From Rhodanobacteraceae bacterium (GTDB lineage Bacteria > Pseudomonadota > Gammaproteobacteria > Xanthomonadales > Rhodanobacteraceae), in the NCBI GenBank assembly GCA_004299705.1, contig SCQS01000014.1, forward strand, positions 1-64,000: a DNA stretch of 64,000 nucleotides, given 5' to 3'. A program made the translations under genes and the position numbers. Below the pieces are notes generated by a model that ran no database searches, was not told where the DNA came from, and worked only from the letters and a program-made list of their open reading frames with translations. The number at the start of each line of letters is the position of its first letter. The first letter of the stretch is position 1. Positions 45,506 through 54,831 of the stretch are shown here, in pieces.

Positions 45506-46300
45506 ATGCCCCTGCGTTCCGACAACTCCACGCTGCGCTCGCGCAACCCTGTCCTCAGCGGCAGGATTTTCCAGAATCTCCCGGCCGTCGCCGCCGGCGA
45601 GGGGATGACCATCAATGGCACGATCGCGCGTGCCGGCCTGTTGCTGGTGCTGATGCTGATCACCGGCTGGTGGACCTGGAACCGCTTCATGGCCGTCGCG
45701 GTCGCGAGCCACAGCCTGGCTGCCGGCATGAGTGCGGTTGGACCGTTCCTGTGGGGCGGCCTGATCGTCGGCCTGATATTGGCACTGGTCTGCTCGTTCA
45801 AGCCGAACTGGTCGCCGGTGGCCGCGCCGTTGTACGCCATCGCCGAAGGGACATTCCTGGGCGCGGTGTCGGCGATGTTCGAGGTGCAATACCACGGCAT
45901 CGTTTTGCAGGCGGTGCTCGCCTCGGTGGGCGTGCTGGTGGTGATGCTGGCGCTGTACCGCACCGGCGTGATCAAGGTCACCCAGAAGTTCCGGATGGGC
46001 GTGGTTGCGGCGACCGGCGGCATCCTGCTGCTGTATCTGGCTGCATGGGCCCTCGGCGCATTCACGCACGTCAATATGTCGTTCGTCTACGGCGGAGGCG
46101 GGACGTTCGGAATCCTGTTCAGCGTGTTCGTCGTCTGCATCGCGGCGCTGAACCTGGTGCTGGATTTCGACCTGATTGACCGTGCCAGTGAACAGGGCGT
46201 GCCGAAGTACATGGAGTGGTACTGCGCGTTCGCGCTGATGGTGACGCTGGTGTGGCTGTACATCCAGTTGCTGCAATTGCTGGCCAGTTCGCGGCGGTGA
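45506..46300 (+). CDS. Bax inhibitor-1/YccA-like membrane protein (PF12811-type)
   Basis: The protein has 264 residues with seven predicted membrane helices after a ~45-residue soluble N-terminus. SRNPVLSGRIFQNL, GTFLGAVSAMFE, TGVIKVTQKFRMG and the acidic LDFDLIDRASEQGVPKYMEWYCAF agree with the Bax1-I-like group of bacteria. Function is not established. ATG 45506 is preferred to a GTG four codons upstream. Confidence 0.87.
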   Translation: MPLRSDNSTLRSRNPVLSGRIFQNLPAVAAGEGMTINGTIARAGLLLVLMLITGWWTWNRFMAVAVASHSLAAGMSAVGPFLWGGLIVGLILALVCSFKPNWSPVAAPLYAIAEGTFLGAVSAMFEVQYHGIVLQAVLASVGVLVVMLALYRTGVIKVTQKFRMGVVAATGGILLLYLAAWALGAFTHVNMSFVYGGGGTFGILFSVFVVCIAALNLVLDFDLIDRASEQGVPKYMEWYCAFALMVTLVWLYIQLLQLLASSRR

Positions 46301-46436
46301 TTTGCGATCATCCCTGATCGCCGTTTCTTTGAAACTCGATGGCGCCCGGACGGCAAAGTGGTTAGCTGCACCAGAACGGCCATCCATGGCCTGACTCTGA
46401 CAACAGCCGCTTCGAATCCAGCGGCGGAGCGCTTCA

Positions 46437-46757
46437 ATGATCATCGTCACCAGTGAATACGTAGCCGGCTACAAGATCACCGAAACCAAGGGCCAGGTGT
46501 TCGGCCTGGTGGTACGCAGCCGCGGCATCGGCGGCAACGTGATGGCGGGCCTGCGTTCCATCGTCGGCGGCGAGATCAACGAGTACACCCAGATGCTGGA
46601 AGAGGCACGCCGCCACGCCACCGATCGCATGGTGCAGAACGCGCAGGCGATGGGCGCCAACGCGGTGGTGATGATGCGCTTCGACTCGTCCGAGATCGGC
46701 CAGACCATGAGCGAGATCGTGGCGTATGGCACCGCAGTGGTGATCGAGAAGGCATAG
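46437..46757 (+). CDS. ybjQ: YbjQ/UPF0145 family protein
   Basis: The protein has 106 residues, the usual length. YVAGYKITETKGQVFGLVVRS, GGEINEYTQMLEEAR and ANAVVMMRFDSSEIGQTMSEIVAYGTAV are the family pattern. These small proteins form oligomers of unknown role. The next gene starts four bases after its stop, so the two are likely co-transcribed. Confidence 0.93.
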   Translation: MIIVTSEYVAGYKITETKGQVFGLVVRSRGIGGNVMAGLRSIVGGEINEYTQMLEEARRHATDRMVQNAQAMGANAVVMMRFDSSEIGQTMSEIVAYGTAVVIEKA

Positions 46758-46761
46758 CGTC

Positions 46762-47070
46762 GTGTTGTCGGTCGCGCTCTACGTGATCGGCGCCTTGTTG
46801 CTGCTGATCGCGGCGATTGCCTTGCTGGTGGGTGGTGCGCTGGCGCTGTTCCTGCCGCAACTCGTCATCGGCGGCGCGTTCCTGATCATCGCGCTGGCGA
46901 TCGAGCGTTGGCGCTACAAGCCGGTGCGTGGTGATCGTCCCGATCCACACTGGACCGATACCGGCGAACGCTTCGTGGATCCCGAAACCGGGGCGCTGAC
47001 GGCGGTGTATTTCGACCCTGCGAAGGGCGAGCGGCACTATCTCGCCGCGCCGCGTTCCGGTACGGGTTGA
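46762..47070 (+). CDS. Small membrane protein downstream of ybjQ
   Basis: The protein has 102 residues, starting with GTG. Two predicted transmembrane helices occupy the first ~50 residues; a soluble tail with GERFVDPETGALTAVYFDPAKGERHY follows. I do not recognise a named family. Its close spacing to ybjQ suggests a shared transcript. The 3' end converges with copD. Confidence 0.75.
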   Translation: MLSVALYVIGALLLLIAAIALLVGGALALFLPQLVIGGAFLIIALAIERWRYKPVRGDRPDPHWTDTGERFVDPETGALTAVYFDPAKGERHYLAAPRSGTG

Positions 47071-47117
47071 TGACCTGATTGGAGCGAACAGCATCTCGCC
47101 GCGCCAACAACCCACGG

Positions 47118-48113
47118 TCACGATGGCAAGGTCGGGGACGCCATCGTTTTGCCGCCGGCGTGATCAGCTACCGAAGACATCGCATGCGGCGTGCGCGCAT
47201 CAGCCGGCGGCATCGCGTGGATCAACGCAGCGGTGGCGCCGATCACGGCAAGTCCGAGCAGGCTTTCGGCGAGCACCGCACGCGCGCAGGCGCGGATCAC
47301 ACGCGATCCCGAATCGCCAGCGGCGCCACCGGCGGCGGCGCGCAACCGCGGCAGCTTGATGTAACGGTTGTGCGCACCGATCGCGATCATCACCAGCACG
47401 ATCGCGAGTTTGACGTCCAGCGTGATGCCGTAGCGCGTAGTCCACAGGCCCGCGAAGCCGCCGAGTTGGGTGACCGCGTTGTAGAGCCCGCACGCCACCA
47501 ACACGGCCAGTGCGATGCCTGACAACGTGGACAGCCGCTGGAAAATGCGCAAGCCTGGCACGACGGCGGTGTGGCCCATGCGCAGCAGTTTCGGAAACAC
47601 CGCCAGCGACATCCCGAACAGGCTGCCGACCCAGGCACCTGCCGCAAGGATGTGCAGCCAATCCACCCACACCGCCAGGGTGAAATCGCCGTGGTCGCCG
47701 GGATGCCCGGTTTCGCTGCGGGTAAGCGCGATCGCGGCGAGCGCCGGCAGCATGATCCACAACGACCGCCGTCCGCCGCGCCGTGAAGCCCAGAGCCACG
47801 CGGCCCAAGCCACCGCCAGTGCCGGCGCGCGCCACCACCAGATGTGTCCGAAGTGCGTTACCGCCAGTGCAATACGCATGTCGGTGAACAGCGTCGTCCA
47901 CACGCCGCCGTTCAACTCCAGCGTGCGCGACAACAGGATGCCGAAGCTCGCCAGCGTCATCAGGACGAGCGTCCCGCCCAGTACACGCGAGGTGCCGCGG
48001 CGCAAGTCGGCATCGGCATCGCGCGGCAATACCAGCAGTGCGCACGCCAGCACGCCGATCACGGCGAGCAGCGAAACAATGTCGAACGCGCTGAGGGCAA
48101 TCGAGAGGGGCAT
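47118..48113 (-). CDS. copD: Copper resistance protein CopD
   Basis: The protein has 331 residues with about eight predicted helices. HIWWWRAPALAVAWAAWLW and WLHILAAGAWVGSLFGMSLAV (a conserved His in the HILAA motif) are typical of CopD. It is thought to take up copper delivered by CopC. It follows copC on the same strand with 22 bases between them. Confidence 0.92.
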   Translation of the reverse strand: MPLSIALSAFDIVSLLAVIGVLACALLVLPRDADADLRRGTSRVLGGTLVLMTLASFGILLSRTLELNGGVWTTLFTDMRIALAVTHFGHIWWWRAPALAVAWAAWLWASRRGGRRSLWIMLPALAAIALTRSETGHPGDHGDFTLAVWVDWLHILAAGAWVGSLFGMSLAVFPKLLRMGHTAVVPGLRIFQRLSTLSGIALAVLVACGLYNAVTQLGGFAGLWTTRYGITLDVKLAIVLVMIAIGAHNRYIKLPRLRAAAGGAAGDSGSRVIRACARAVLAESLLGLAVIGATAALIHAMPPADARTPHAMSSVADHAGGKTMASPTLPS

Positions 48114-48135
48114 CGCGTGGTCGTGCGCCGGTCGC

Positions 48136-48495
48136 TTATTTCACGGTAAACGCGAAGTGCCCTTCGGTATGGTGGCCGTCGTGGGCGATCACGCTCCAGT
48201 ACACCGCGTACTTGCCGGGTGGAAGGTTGGCCGGCAACGCGGTTTCCAGCAGTGCGTGGTCGTGCTTGTCCACTTCACCCTTGCCGGCGCTGACTTGTTT
48301 ACCCGCAGCGTTCTTCACGAGCAGGGTCGAGAACACCGGTTCGATTTCGCCGTCGAACCATATCTTCACCTGTTTGGGCGCCGTCGCCACAGTGGCGCCG
48401 ACGTGTGGCGAGGAATTGTCGGGAAACGCGTGGGCGAAGGCTGCGGGCGCGGCGACGAGCGCGAGAAGCAGGGCGGCAAGCAAGGGAATGCGCAT
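48136..48495 (-). CDS. copC: Copper-binding protein CopC
   Basis: The protein has 119 residues. A signal peptide (about 1-21) ends before HAFPDNSSPHVGA, placing His at the mature N-terminus, as required for the Cu(II) site. The C-terminal VIAHDGHHTEGHFAF supplies the other ligands. The Met-rich Cu(I) loop of some CopC proteins is absent, so it appears to be a Cu(II)-only type. It forms an operon with copD. Confidence 0.93.
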   Translation of the reverse strand: MRIPLLAALLLALVAAPAAFAHAFPDNSSPHVGATVATAPKQVKIWFDGEIEPVFSTLLVKNAAGKQVSAGKGEVDKHDHALLETALPANLPPGKYAVYWSVIAHDGHHTEGHFAFTVK

Positions 48496-48509
48496 GGTGT
48501 TGCCTCAAG

Positions 48510-49391
48510 TCAACGGAAGATGGGAGCGCCAAAACCGTGCGGCGCGAGATCATCGAGATAGAAATCGAAACCGAACATCACGCCGAGCGAATTGCCGGTG
48601 CGGCGGTTGATCGGCGCCAGCAGTTCCACGCCCCACTGCACGTAGCGGCCGATCCAGATCACGCCCGGCGCGACGTAGCCGGTGGTCTGACCGTGGCAGC
48701 CGCGATCCAGGCAGGTCTGCATCGGCAATTCGACGATCGGGATCATGTTGTCGAATGGCGCCTTGATGCCCGCGTACTTCACGAAATCCTGCAGGTAGGG
48801 GATGCTGTATTGCAGCGACAGGCCCCAGTTCAGCATGCGTGGTTCGGTGCGGGTGTTGGGCAGGTCAAGGCCCACGCTGCCGCTCAGTGCGAATGGTCGC
48901 AACCAGTTTGCACTCGCCCTGCCGAAACCCTGGCCGAAGTTGAACGTCGGCGACCACGTCGAAAAATCATCGTGCGTGGCGCGGCTGCCGGTGTGCGCGA
49001 AAGCGCGGCTGAGCGAGAACGAGCCGATCGATTCGGTATCGGCATTGCGATACACCTGCCACACGCCGCCGAATACGGTGTTGCTCCAACCATGCAGCGC
49101 GGGTGCGCCGGGTTGGCTGACTCCGAGATAGTCGGTCGCGGCGATCAAGGAAAAGTTCGGCGTCACGGGTTTGGTGACGGAAATTCCAAAGTCGTTGGTG
49201 GTGATGCCGTCGGCGCGGGTGTGGCTGAACACCAGCGGCAGTTCCGCGCCGATGCCGGGATCGTCGAAGGTCAGGGTCGAAGGGAACAGCCGTTGACCCG
49301 CGATCGCGTGCGCGTGCGCGTTGGTGAACGCGAACGCGCAGCAAATCGCGATGGCGGCAGTTGGCCATCCTTTGTTGAGAATGCATCGCAT
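48510..49391 (-). CDS. Outer-membrane beta-barrel-like protein
   Basis: The protein has 293 residues. A signal peptide ending near AHA (residue 28) is followed by alternating-hydrophobic strands and ends in APIFR with aromatic residues, as in barrels. I do not recognise the family firmly; proteins with similar sequence are sometimes annotated as putative transporters or copper-region proteins. It is upstream of copC on the same strand, 14 bases apart, so a role with CopCD is possible. ATG 49391 is preferred to 49,433. Confidence 0.65.
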   Translation of the reverse strand: MRCILNKGWPTAAIAICCAFAFTNAHAHAIAGQRLFPSTLTFDDPGIGAELPLVFSHTRADGITTNDFGISVTKPVTPNFSLIAATDYLGVSQPGAPALHGWSNTVFGGVWQVYRNADTESIGSFSLSRAFAHTGSRATHDDFSTWSPTFNFGQGFGRASANWLRPFALSGSVGLDLPNTRTEPRMLNWGLSLQYSIPYLQDFVKYAGIKAPFDNMIPIVELPMQTCLDRGCHGQTTGYVAPGVIWIGRYVQWGVELLAPINRRTGNSLGVMFGFDFYLDDLAPHGFGAPIFR

Positions 49392-49436
49392 TCGCGTAGT
49401 GTAGCATCCGCGCGCGGGATCGCGACATGACACGTG

Positions 49437-50492
49437 TCAGAAGCCGCCGATCACGCGCGGTTCGGGTTCGAGCGTGACCCCGAAGCGTTCGCGCACGCCT
49501 TCGCGCACGCGTTGCGCGAAGGCCCACAGCTGCGCGCCACTGGCGTGGCCGTGGTTGACCAGCACCAGCGCGTGGCGATTGGAAATGCCGGCGTCGCCTT
49601 CGCGCGCGCCCTTGAATCCGCACGCCTCGATCAGCCACGCCGCGGACAGTTTCGCGTTGCCGTCGGCGGTCGGCCAGCAGGGCAGGTGGGGATTGTCTGC
49701 AAGCAGGGTTTCTGCCTGCGCCGCGGGAATCAGCGGATTCTTGAAAAAACTTCCGGCGTTGCCGATCACCTTGGGGTCGGGCAGCTTGCGGGTGCGCAGG
49801 TTCACCACCGCGTCGGCGACATGGATCGGCGCAGGATGCTCGATCCCCAAGCGTTGCAGTTCGTCACGCACACCAGCGTATTCGATGCGCGGCGCATGCT
49901 CGCGCGGCAGGCGCAAAGTGATCGCGGTGATGAGCCAGCGATCCGGGTTGCGCTTGAACACGGAATCGCGATAACCGAATTGGCATTGCGCGTTGGCGAA
50001 TGCAACCGGCCGGCGTTCGCGCAGGTCGAACGCTTCCACCGATTCGATGAACTCGCCGGCCTCGACGCCGTAAGCGCCGATGTTTTGCATCGGTGCGGCG
50101 CCGACACTGCCGGGAATCAGGATCAGGTTCTCCAGACCGGCATGGCCTTGTGCTAGCGTCCAGCGCACGAAGTCGTCCCAGTGCTCGCCCGCGGCAACCC
50201 GGATGCGTGTCGCCGCGGCGTCGCCGTCCAGTTCCTCGACGCCACGGGTTTTCATGCCCAGGATCACGCCGTCGAAGTCGCCCGTGAACAGCACGTTCGA
50301 GCCTTCGCCCAACAGCATGGTCGGCTGGCCGCGCAGGGCAGGGTGATCCAGCAGATCGGGGATCGCACCGTCGTCGTGGATTTCCGCGAACACCGCGGCA
50401 TGCGCGTCCACGCGCAACGTGTTGCGCTCGCGCAGCGAGGCGTTTTCGGTCAGCGTGAATCCTTCGGGCTGGGCCACGTCACGAGCGCTCAC
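49437..50492 (-). CDS. murB: UDP-N-acetylenolpyruvoylglucosamine reductase
   Basis: The protein has 351 residues. MurB reduces UDP-GlcNAc-enolpyruvate to UDP-MurNAc with FAD and NADPH. LLGEGSNVLF (FAD binding), NIGAYGVEAGEF and the catalytic-Ser region IGNAGSFFKNP are present, as in E. coli-type I MurB. The start is GTG 50492, overlapping the pyrD stop (GTGA). The frame upstream is a shadow of pyrD. Confidence 0.95.
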   Translation of the reverse strand: MSARDVAQPEGFTLTENASLRERNTLRVDAHAAVFAEIHDDGAIPDLLDHPALRGQPTMLLGEGSNVLFTGDFDGVILGMKTRGVEELDGDAAATRIRVAAGEHWDDFVRWTLAQGHAGLENLILIPGSVGAAPMQNIGAYGVEAGEFIESVEAFDLRERRPVAFANAQCQFGYRDSVFKRNPDRWLITAITLRLPREHAPRIEYAGVRDELQRLGIEHPAPIHVADAVVNLRTRKLPDPKVIGNAGSFFKNPLIPAAQAETLLADNPHLPCWPTADGNAKLSAAWLIEACGFKGAREGDAGISNRHALVLVNHGHASGAQLWAFAQRVREGVRERFGVTLEPEPRVIGGF

Positions 50493-51532
50493 GCTGAAAC
50501 TCCAGGATGGGGATGCTGCCTGCGAATTTCTTCCACGCACTCCGTCAACAGCCACGGTCCGCGGTAAATCAGGCCGGAGTAGATTTGCACCAGCGTGGCC
50601 CCGGCGGAAAGCTTGTCGGCGGCATCGCTGCCGCTCGCGACACCACCCACGCCGATCAACGGGATTGCGTCGCCCACGCGTCGCGCCATGCCTTGCAATG
50701 TCGCGGTGGATCGCTCGAACAGCGGCCTGCCCGAAAGCCCGCCCTGCTGGTCGGCGTGCAGCTCGCCCGCAACGCCTGCGTGGTCGATGGTGGTGTTGGT
50801 GCAGATCAGCCCGTCGATGCCGGAGCCGGATAGCGTCGCCGCGATCGCATCCATCTGTGCCTCGTCGAGATCCGGCGCGATCTTCAGCAGGATCGGTTTG
50901 CGCGCGCCATGTTGCGCGGCGAGTTTCTCGCGCGCTTCCATCAGCGCCGCGATCAGACGCTGCAGCGAGTCGCCCTGCTGCAGCTCGCGCAGGCCCGGCG
51001 TGTTGGGCGAGGACACGTTGACGGTGACGTAGCTCGCCAGCGGGTACACGTGTTCGAGGCAGGTGAGGTAATCCTCGGCGGCGCGCTCGTTGGGCGTGTC
51101 CTTGTTCCTGCCGATGTTGATGCCCAGCACGCCGCGCCAGTGCGACTGCTGGACGTTGCGCACCAGCGCGTCCACGCCGGCGTTGTTGAAACCCATGCGG
51201 TTGATCAGCGCTTCGTGCTGTGGCAGCCGGAACAGGCGCGGCTTGGGATTGCCCGGCTGCGGGCGCGGCGTGACCGTGCCGATTTCGATGAAGCCGAAAC
51301 CCAGCGCGCCCAGCGCGTCGAGGTGTTCGCCGTTCTTGTCCAGCCCAGCCGCGAGCCCGACCGGATTGGGGAAATCGATTCCGAACGCGCGCACCGGAAG
51401 TTCTGCGGGTGGCGGGTGCGCGACGAAACGCATCAGGTTGCTGCGCTGGGCGACGCCGAGCGCGTACAGCGTCACACCGTGCGCGGCTTCGGCTTCCAGC
51501 GAGAACAGCAGTGGGCGGAGTGTCTGGTACAC
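50489..51532 (-). CDS. pyrD: Dihydroorotate dehydrogenase (quinone), class 2
   Basis: The protein has 347 residues. It oxidises dihydroorotate to orotate in pyrimidine synthesis and is membrane-associated through its N-terminal helices. NVSSPNTPGLRELQ contains the class 2 catalytic Ser, and GLDKNGEHLDALGALGFGFIEIGT is also typical. The start is probably GTG 51532, two bases after the stop of the upstream gene; no clear Shine-Dalgarno is present, consistent with coupling. The upstream frame is not coding. Confidence 0.94.
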   Translation of the reverse strand: MYQTLRPLLFSLEAEAAHGVTLYALGVAQRSNLMRFVAHPPPAELPVRAFGIDFPNPVGLAAGLDKNGEHLDALGALGFGFIEIGTVTPRPQPGNPKPRLFRLPQHEALINRMGFNNAGVDALVRNVQQSHWRGVLGINIGRNKDTPNERAAEDYLTCLEHVYPLASYVTVNVSSPNTPGLRELQQGDSLQRLIAALMEAREKLAAQHGARKPILLKIAPDLDEAQMDAIAATLSGSGIDGLICTNTTIDHAGVAGELHADQQGGLSGRPLFERSTATLQGMARRVGDAIPLIGVGGVASGSDAADKLSAGATLVQIYSGLIYRGPWLLTECVEEIRRQHPHPGVSA

Positions 51533-51534
51533 GA

Positions 51535-51828
51535 TCAGTGATAGAACCCGTGAAAGGCAACCAATCCCGCCAGCGCGAGGATGAAGAACGCGACCACGAG
51601 AACGGCAATTCCGATCTGGATCCAGCCCAGTATCAGGCCGGCCAGCGCAAGGCCGTCGCCGTCGATGCTGCCGGGCGGCGCACGCCGGATTTCCGAACGC
51701 GCTGCGTGGCCGCAGATCACCGCCACCAGCGCGCCGATGAAGGGCAGCACCGGCGGAATCCACGCGAGGATGCCGAAGATGAGGCTGACCACCGCCAGCG
51801 AACTGGTGCGCGGATACGCGGTATTCAT
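51535..51828 (-). CDS. DUF4190-like small membrane protein
   Basis: The protein has 97 residues with two or three predicted helices. SSLAVVSLIFGILAWIPPVLPFIGALVAVICGHAAR followed by GLALAGLILGWIQIGIAVLV fits DUF4190-like proteins. The role is unknown. It is encoded immediately before pyrD, and its stop lies just before the pyrD GTG, so the two are probably co-translated. Confidence 0.82.
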   Translation of the reverse strand: MNTAYPRTSSLAVVSLIFGILAWIPPVLPFIGALVAVICGHAARSEIRRAPPGSIDGDGLALAGLILGWIQIGIAVLVVAFFILALAGLVAFHGFYH

Positions 51829-51904
51829 GTCGAGCGACCCCTTGCCGGAACCGCATTATGTTCGCACGGCGCGCACGACCGCGCAGCGGTGCCGGAAGGC
51901 TGCA

Positions 51905-52666
51905 TCAAAACCGCAGGGATTGCCCGCCGTCCACCGCCATGATCTGGCCGGTGATCCAGCCAGCCAGCGGCGAGGCGAGGAACAACGCAAGGTGCGCGAC
52001 TTCTTCGGGCCTGCCGTAGCGGCCGAAGGGGATCGTCGCCAGCACCTGCGCGTACTGCTCGGGCTTTTGGTGTTTGGCACGATCCCAAACCCCGCCTTCG
52101 AACTCGATGGAACCAGGCGCGATCGCGTTGACACGGATGCGGTGGTCGGCCAGCGCGAGGGCCTGCGTGCGCGTGTAGTGATTCAGCGCCGCCTTGATCG
52201 CGGCGTAGGGCGGGCCCAGCGTGCGCGGTCGGAACGAGCCGATCGAACTGGTGTGCAGGATGCTTGCGTGTTTCGATTGTTTCAGATGCGGCACGGCGAA
52301 ACGCGAAGCGCGCACCGCGGCCATCAGATCGACGTTGAAATCGGTCAGCCAGGATTCGTCGTCTTCGCGGAAACCGTAACCCGTAGCATTGTTGACCAGC
52401 ACGTCCATGCCGCCGAGCGCTTGCGCGGCATCCGCGACCCAGCGTTCGATTTGATCTGGTTGTGCAAGGTCGCAGGGACGAGTACACAGCTTGTCCGCGC
52501 GAATGCCCGCGTCATTGCGCAGTGCATCCAGCCCATCCTGACCGCGCGCACACACCGCGACGGTGGCGCCAGCTTCAAGGAACTCCAGCGCGATGGCGCG
52601 CCCGATGCCCTTGCTGCCGCCGGCGATGGCGATGCGGTAGCCTGAGAAATCGAAAGGTGCCGTCAT
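51905..52666 (-). CDS. SDR-family oxidoreductase
   Basis: The protein has 253 residues. The NAD(P) loop IAGGSKGIGRAIAL (about 13-26), NNATGYG and catalytic Ser/Tyr/Lys (SSIGSF, PYAAIKAAL) are intact, so it is a classical short-chain dehydrogenase/reductase. The C-terminal AGWITGQIMAVDGGQSLRF is typical. The substrate is unknown. A long palindrome lies upstream of its start. Confidence 0.9.
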   Translation of the reverse strand: MTAPFDFSGYRIAIAGGSKGIGRAIALEFLEAGATVAVCARGQDGLDALRNDAGIRADKLCTRPCDLAQPDQIERWVADAAQALGGMDVLVNNATGYGFREDDESWLTDFNVDLMAAVRASRFAVPHLKQSKHASILHTSSIGSFRPRTLGPPYAAIKAALNHYTRTQALALADHRIRVNAIAPGSIEFEGGVWDRAKHQKPEQYAQVLATIPFGRYGRPEEVAHLALFLASPLAGWITGQIMAVDGGQSLRF

Positions 52667-52685
52667 CGCAGATCATCTCCACTGC

Positions 52686-52848
52686 CGTCGTTCCGGCGCT
52701 GCGTAGCGAGGGATCCTCTGACGACGTCATTCCGGGGCCGCGCGCAGCGCGGAACCCGGAATCCATGTTGATGTGGCTTGTCAGTAAAGATAAAAATGGA
52801 TTCCGGGTTCCATCGCCGATGAAGCCGGCGATGGCCCCGGAATGACGG
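52686..52848. repeat. GTCGTTCCGG...GGAATGACGG intergenic palindrome (52.7 kb)
   Basis: The segment holds CATTCCGGGGCC, AACCCGGAATCCAT, ATGGATTCCGGGTT and GGCCCCGGAATGACG in order, so it is a nested inverted repeat of about 160 bases around an AT-rich centre. The GGAATGACG ends match those at 36.3 kb. It lies between the SDR start and the ALDH 3' end. Confidence 0.75.
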
Positions 52849-52877
52849 CTTGCTTGTTACGCTTTTCCCGAGTCCCG

Positions 52878-54410
52878 TCACAAATCGAACTTGATGCCCT
52901 GCGCCAGCGGCAGCGCGTCCGACCAGTTGATGGTGTTGGTCTGGCGGCGCATGTAGGCCTTCCAGGCGTCGGAACCGGATTCGCGCCCGCCGCCGGTTTC
53001 CTTCTCGCCGCCGAACGCGCCGCCGATCTCGGCGCCCGAGGTGCCGATGTTGACGTTGGCGATGCCGCAATCGCTGCCCATGGCCGACAGGTATTGTTCG
53101 GCGGCCTTCAGGTTCTGGGTGAAGATCGCGGACGACAGGCCCTGCGGCACGTCGTTCTGCATGCGGATCGCGTCGTCCAGCGTCTTGAACGGCATCACGT
53201 ACAGGATCGGCGCGAAGGTTTCGGTCTGCACGATCTCGTCGGAGTTCTGCACGCCGGCGACGATGGTCGGCTGCACGAAATTGCCCTTGCCGTTCAGCAC
53301 CGAGCCGCCGCTGACGATGCGCGCGCCGCTGCTCTTGGCGGTCTTCACCGCCGCCGCGAATTGTTCGACCGCGGCCTTGCTGTTGAGCGGGCCCATCAGC
53401 GTTTCGGGCTGGGTCGGATCGCCGATCTTCTTCTCGACCTGTTGGTAGGCATGGCGCAACTTGCCCAGCACGTCGTCGATGATCGATTCGTGCACGAACA
53501 GCCGGCGCGTGCTGGTGCAGCGCTGGCCGGCGGTGCCGACCGCGCCGAACACGATCGCGGGGATCGCGAGGCCGAGGTCGGCGGAACGATCCAGGATGAT
53601 CGCGTTGTTGCCGCCAAGCTCCAGCAACGAGCGGCCCATGCGCGCCGCCACGCGCTCGCCGACGCTGCGGCCAACCTTGGTGGAACCCGTGAAGCTGATC
53701 AGCGGAATGCGCTTGTCATCCACGAACTTCTGCGCGAGCTCGCTGCCGGCATCGTTGAACAGATAGAAAATCTCCGGGAAACCACCGGCTTTCAGCGCCG
53801 CGTTGCAGATGCGGATGGTCGCGATCGCCGACAGCGGCGCCTTGGGCGAAGGCTTCCAGATGCAGACGTTGCCGCAGGCAGCGGCGAGGAACGCGTTCCA
53901 ACTCCATACGGCCACCGGGAAATTGAATGCGCTGATGATGCCGACCAGGCCCAGCGGGTGCCATTGCTCGTACATCCGGTGGCCGGGGCGCTCGGAATGC
54001 ATCGCGAGGCCGTACAGCATGCGCGACTGGCCGACCGCGAAGTCGGCGATGTCGATCATCTCCTGCACTTCGCCGTCGCCTTCCGGCTTGATCTTGCCCA
54101 TCTCCAGCGCCACCAGCGAACCCAGCGCGTCCTTGTGTTCGCGCAATGCCTGCGCGCACAGGCGCACCGCTTCGCCGCGCTTGGGCGCCGGAATGTTGCG
54201 CCACTCCTGCCAGGCCTTCTGCGCGTTGCGCACCATGGTTTCGTAATCGGCATCGCTGGTCGCGTACACCTTGGCCAGCGGCTCGTTGGTCGCCGGGTTC
54301 AAGGGTTCCAGCACGCCCGCGTCGGTGGTCTTCGACCACTCGCCGTTGCCGAGGAAGGTGCCGGAATTGGTCTCGGCGAGGCCGAGTGCGGAGAGGATGG
54401 AATGTGACAT
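52878..54410 (-). CDS. amaB: Aldehyde dehydrogenase, AmaB/ALDH7-like
   Basis: The protein has 510 residues. [33 protein letters not shown] with the general-base Glu, and [12 protein letters not shown] with the catalytic Cys define an NAD-dependent aldehyde dehydrogenase. Overall it resembles the ALDH7 family, whose bacterial member AmaB oxidises 2-aminoadipate 6-semialdehyde in lysine breakdown. ATG 54410 ([11 protein letters not shown]) is used; an upstream frame is not supported. It is the last core gene before the island edge. Confidence 0.9.
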   Translation of the reverse strand: MSHSILSALGLAETNSGTFLGNGEWSKTTDAGVLEPLNPATNEPLAKVYATSDADYETMVRNAQKAWQEWRNIPAPKRGEAVRLCAQALREHKDALGSLVALEMGKIKPEGDGEVQEMIDIADFAVGQSRMLYGLAMHSERPGHRMYEQWHPLGLVGIISAFNFPVAVWSWNAFLAAACGNVCIWKPSPKAPLSAIATIRICNAALKAGGFPEIFYLFNDAGSELAQKFVDDKRIPLISFTGSTKVGRSVGERVAARMGRSLLELGGNNAIILDRSADLGLAIPAIVFGAVGTAGQRCTSTRRLFVHESIIDDVLGKLRHAYQQVEKKIGDPTQPETLMGPLNSKAAVEQFAAAVKTAKSSGARIVSGGSVLNGKGNFVQPTIVAGVQNSDEIVQTETFAPILYVMPFKTLDDAIRMQNDVPQGLSSAIFTQNLKAAEQYLSAMGSDCGIANVNIGTSGAEIGGAFGGEKETGGGRESGSDAWKAYMRRQTNTINWSDALPLAQGIKFDL

Positions 54411-54548
54411 GCAAGCTCCTGTGTCCGCCGCGAGCGCAGCGTGTGTAATCAACCGGCAATTGTAGCAGCGCCCGTACGGTGGCTCAGGCTGCGGTGGTGG
54501 CCGATGACGCGTGAGGACACGGTCAACATGGCGGCGCACGGATGCAAA

Positions 54549-54600
54549 TGGCGACCCCGGCCCGATTCGAACGGGCGACCTTCCCCTTAGGAGGGGAAAG
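54549..54600 (-). tRNA. tRNA-Arg(CCT) 3' fragment (attachment-site repeat)
   Basis: Read on the minus strand, the sequence contains an anticodon stem-loop TTCCC-CTCCTAA-GGGGA (anticodon CCT), a T arm GCCCG-TTCGAAT-CGGGC, an acceptor half CGGGGTC, a discriminator G and CCA. The D arm and 5' acceptor are missing: upstream (above 54,600) the sequence is unrelated and AT-richer. It is therefore only the 3' part, as left when an integrase uses a tRNA 3' end as attB and the intact gene is rebuilt at the other end of the island. Confidence 0.8.
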
Positions 54601-54831
54601 ATAGATTGTAAGTTGCTGTTTTATATAACATCATAGTCGACGAAATTGGCCTCAATTCTGATGTCATTGTCCTTATAACGTCCCTGCATTTCTAGACATT
54701 TCTGGCTCCGGTCTCTGCGTTACGCCGACAGTGTCCCTGGTTTGCCCCTCCCTCTTTCACCCGCCTGCAACGCGTCTGCACAGCGGTGAGATGCAAGACA
54801 TCGTCTCGATAGATCGTTCCTTGACACGCGA

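Noticed and set aside
54549-54600. Complete tRNA-Arg gene
   Set aside because: The D arm and 5' acceptor strand cannot be found above 54,600, so only the 3' portion is annotated.
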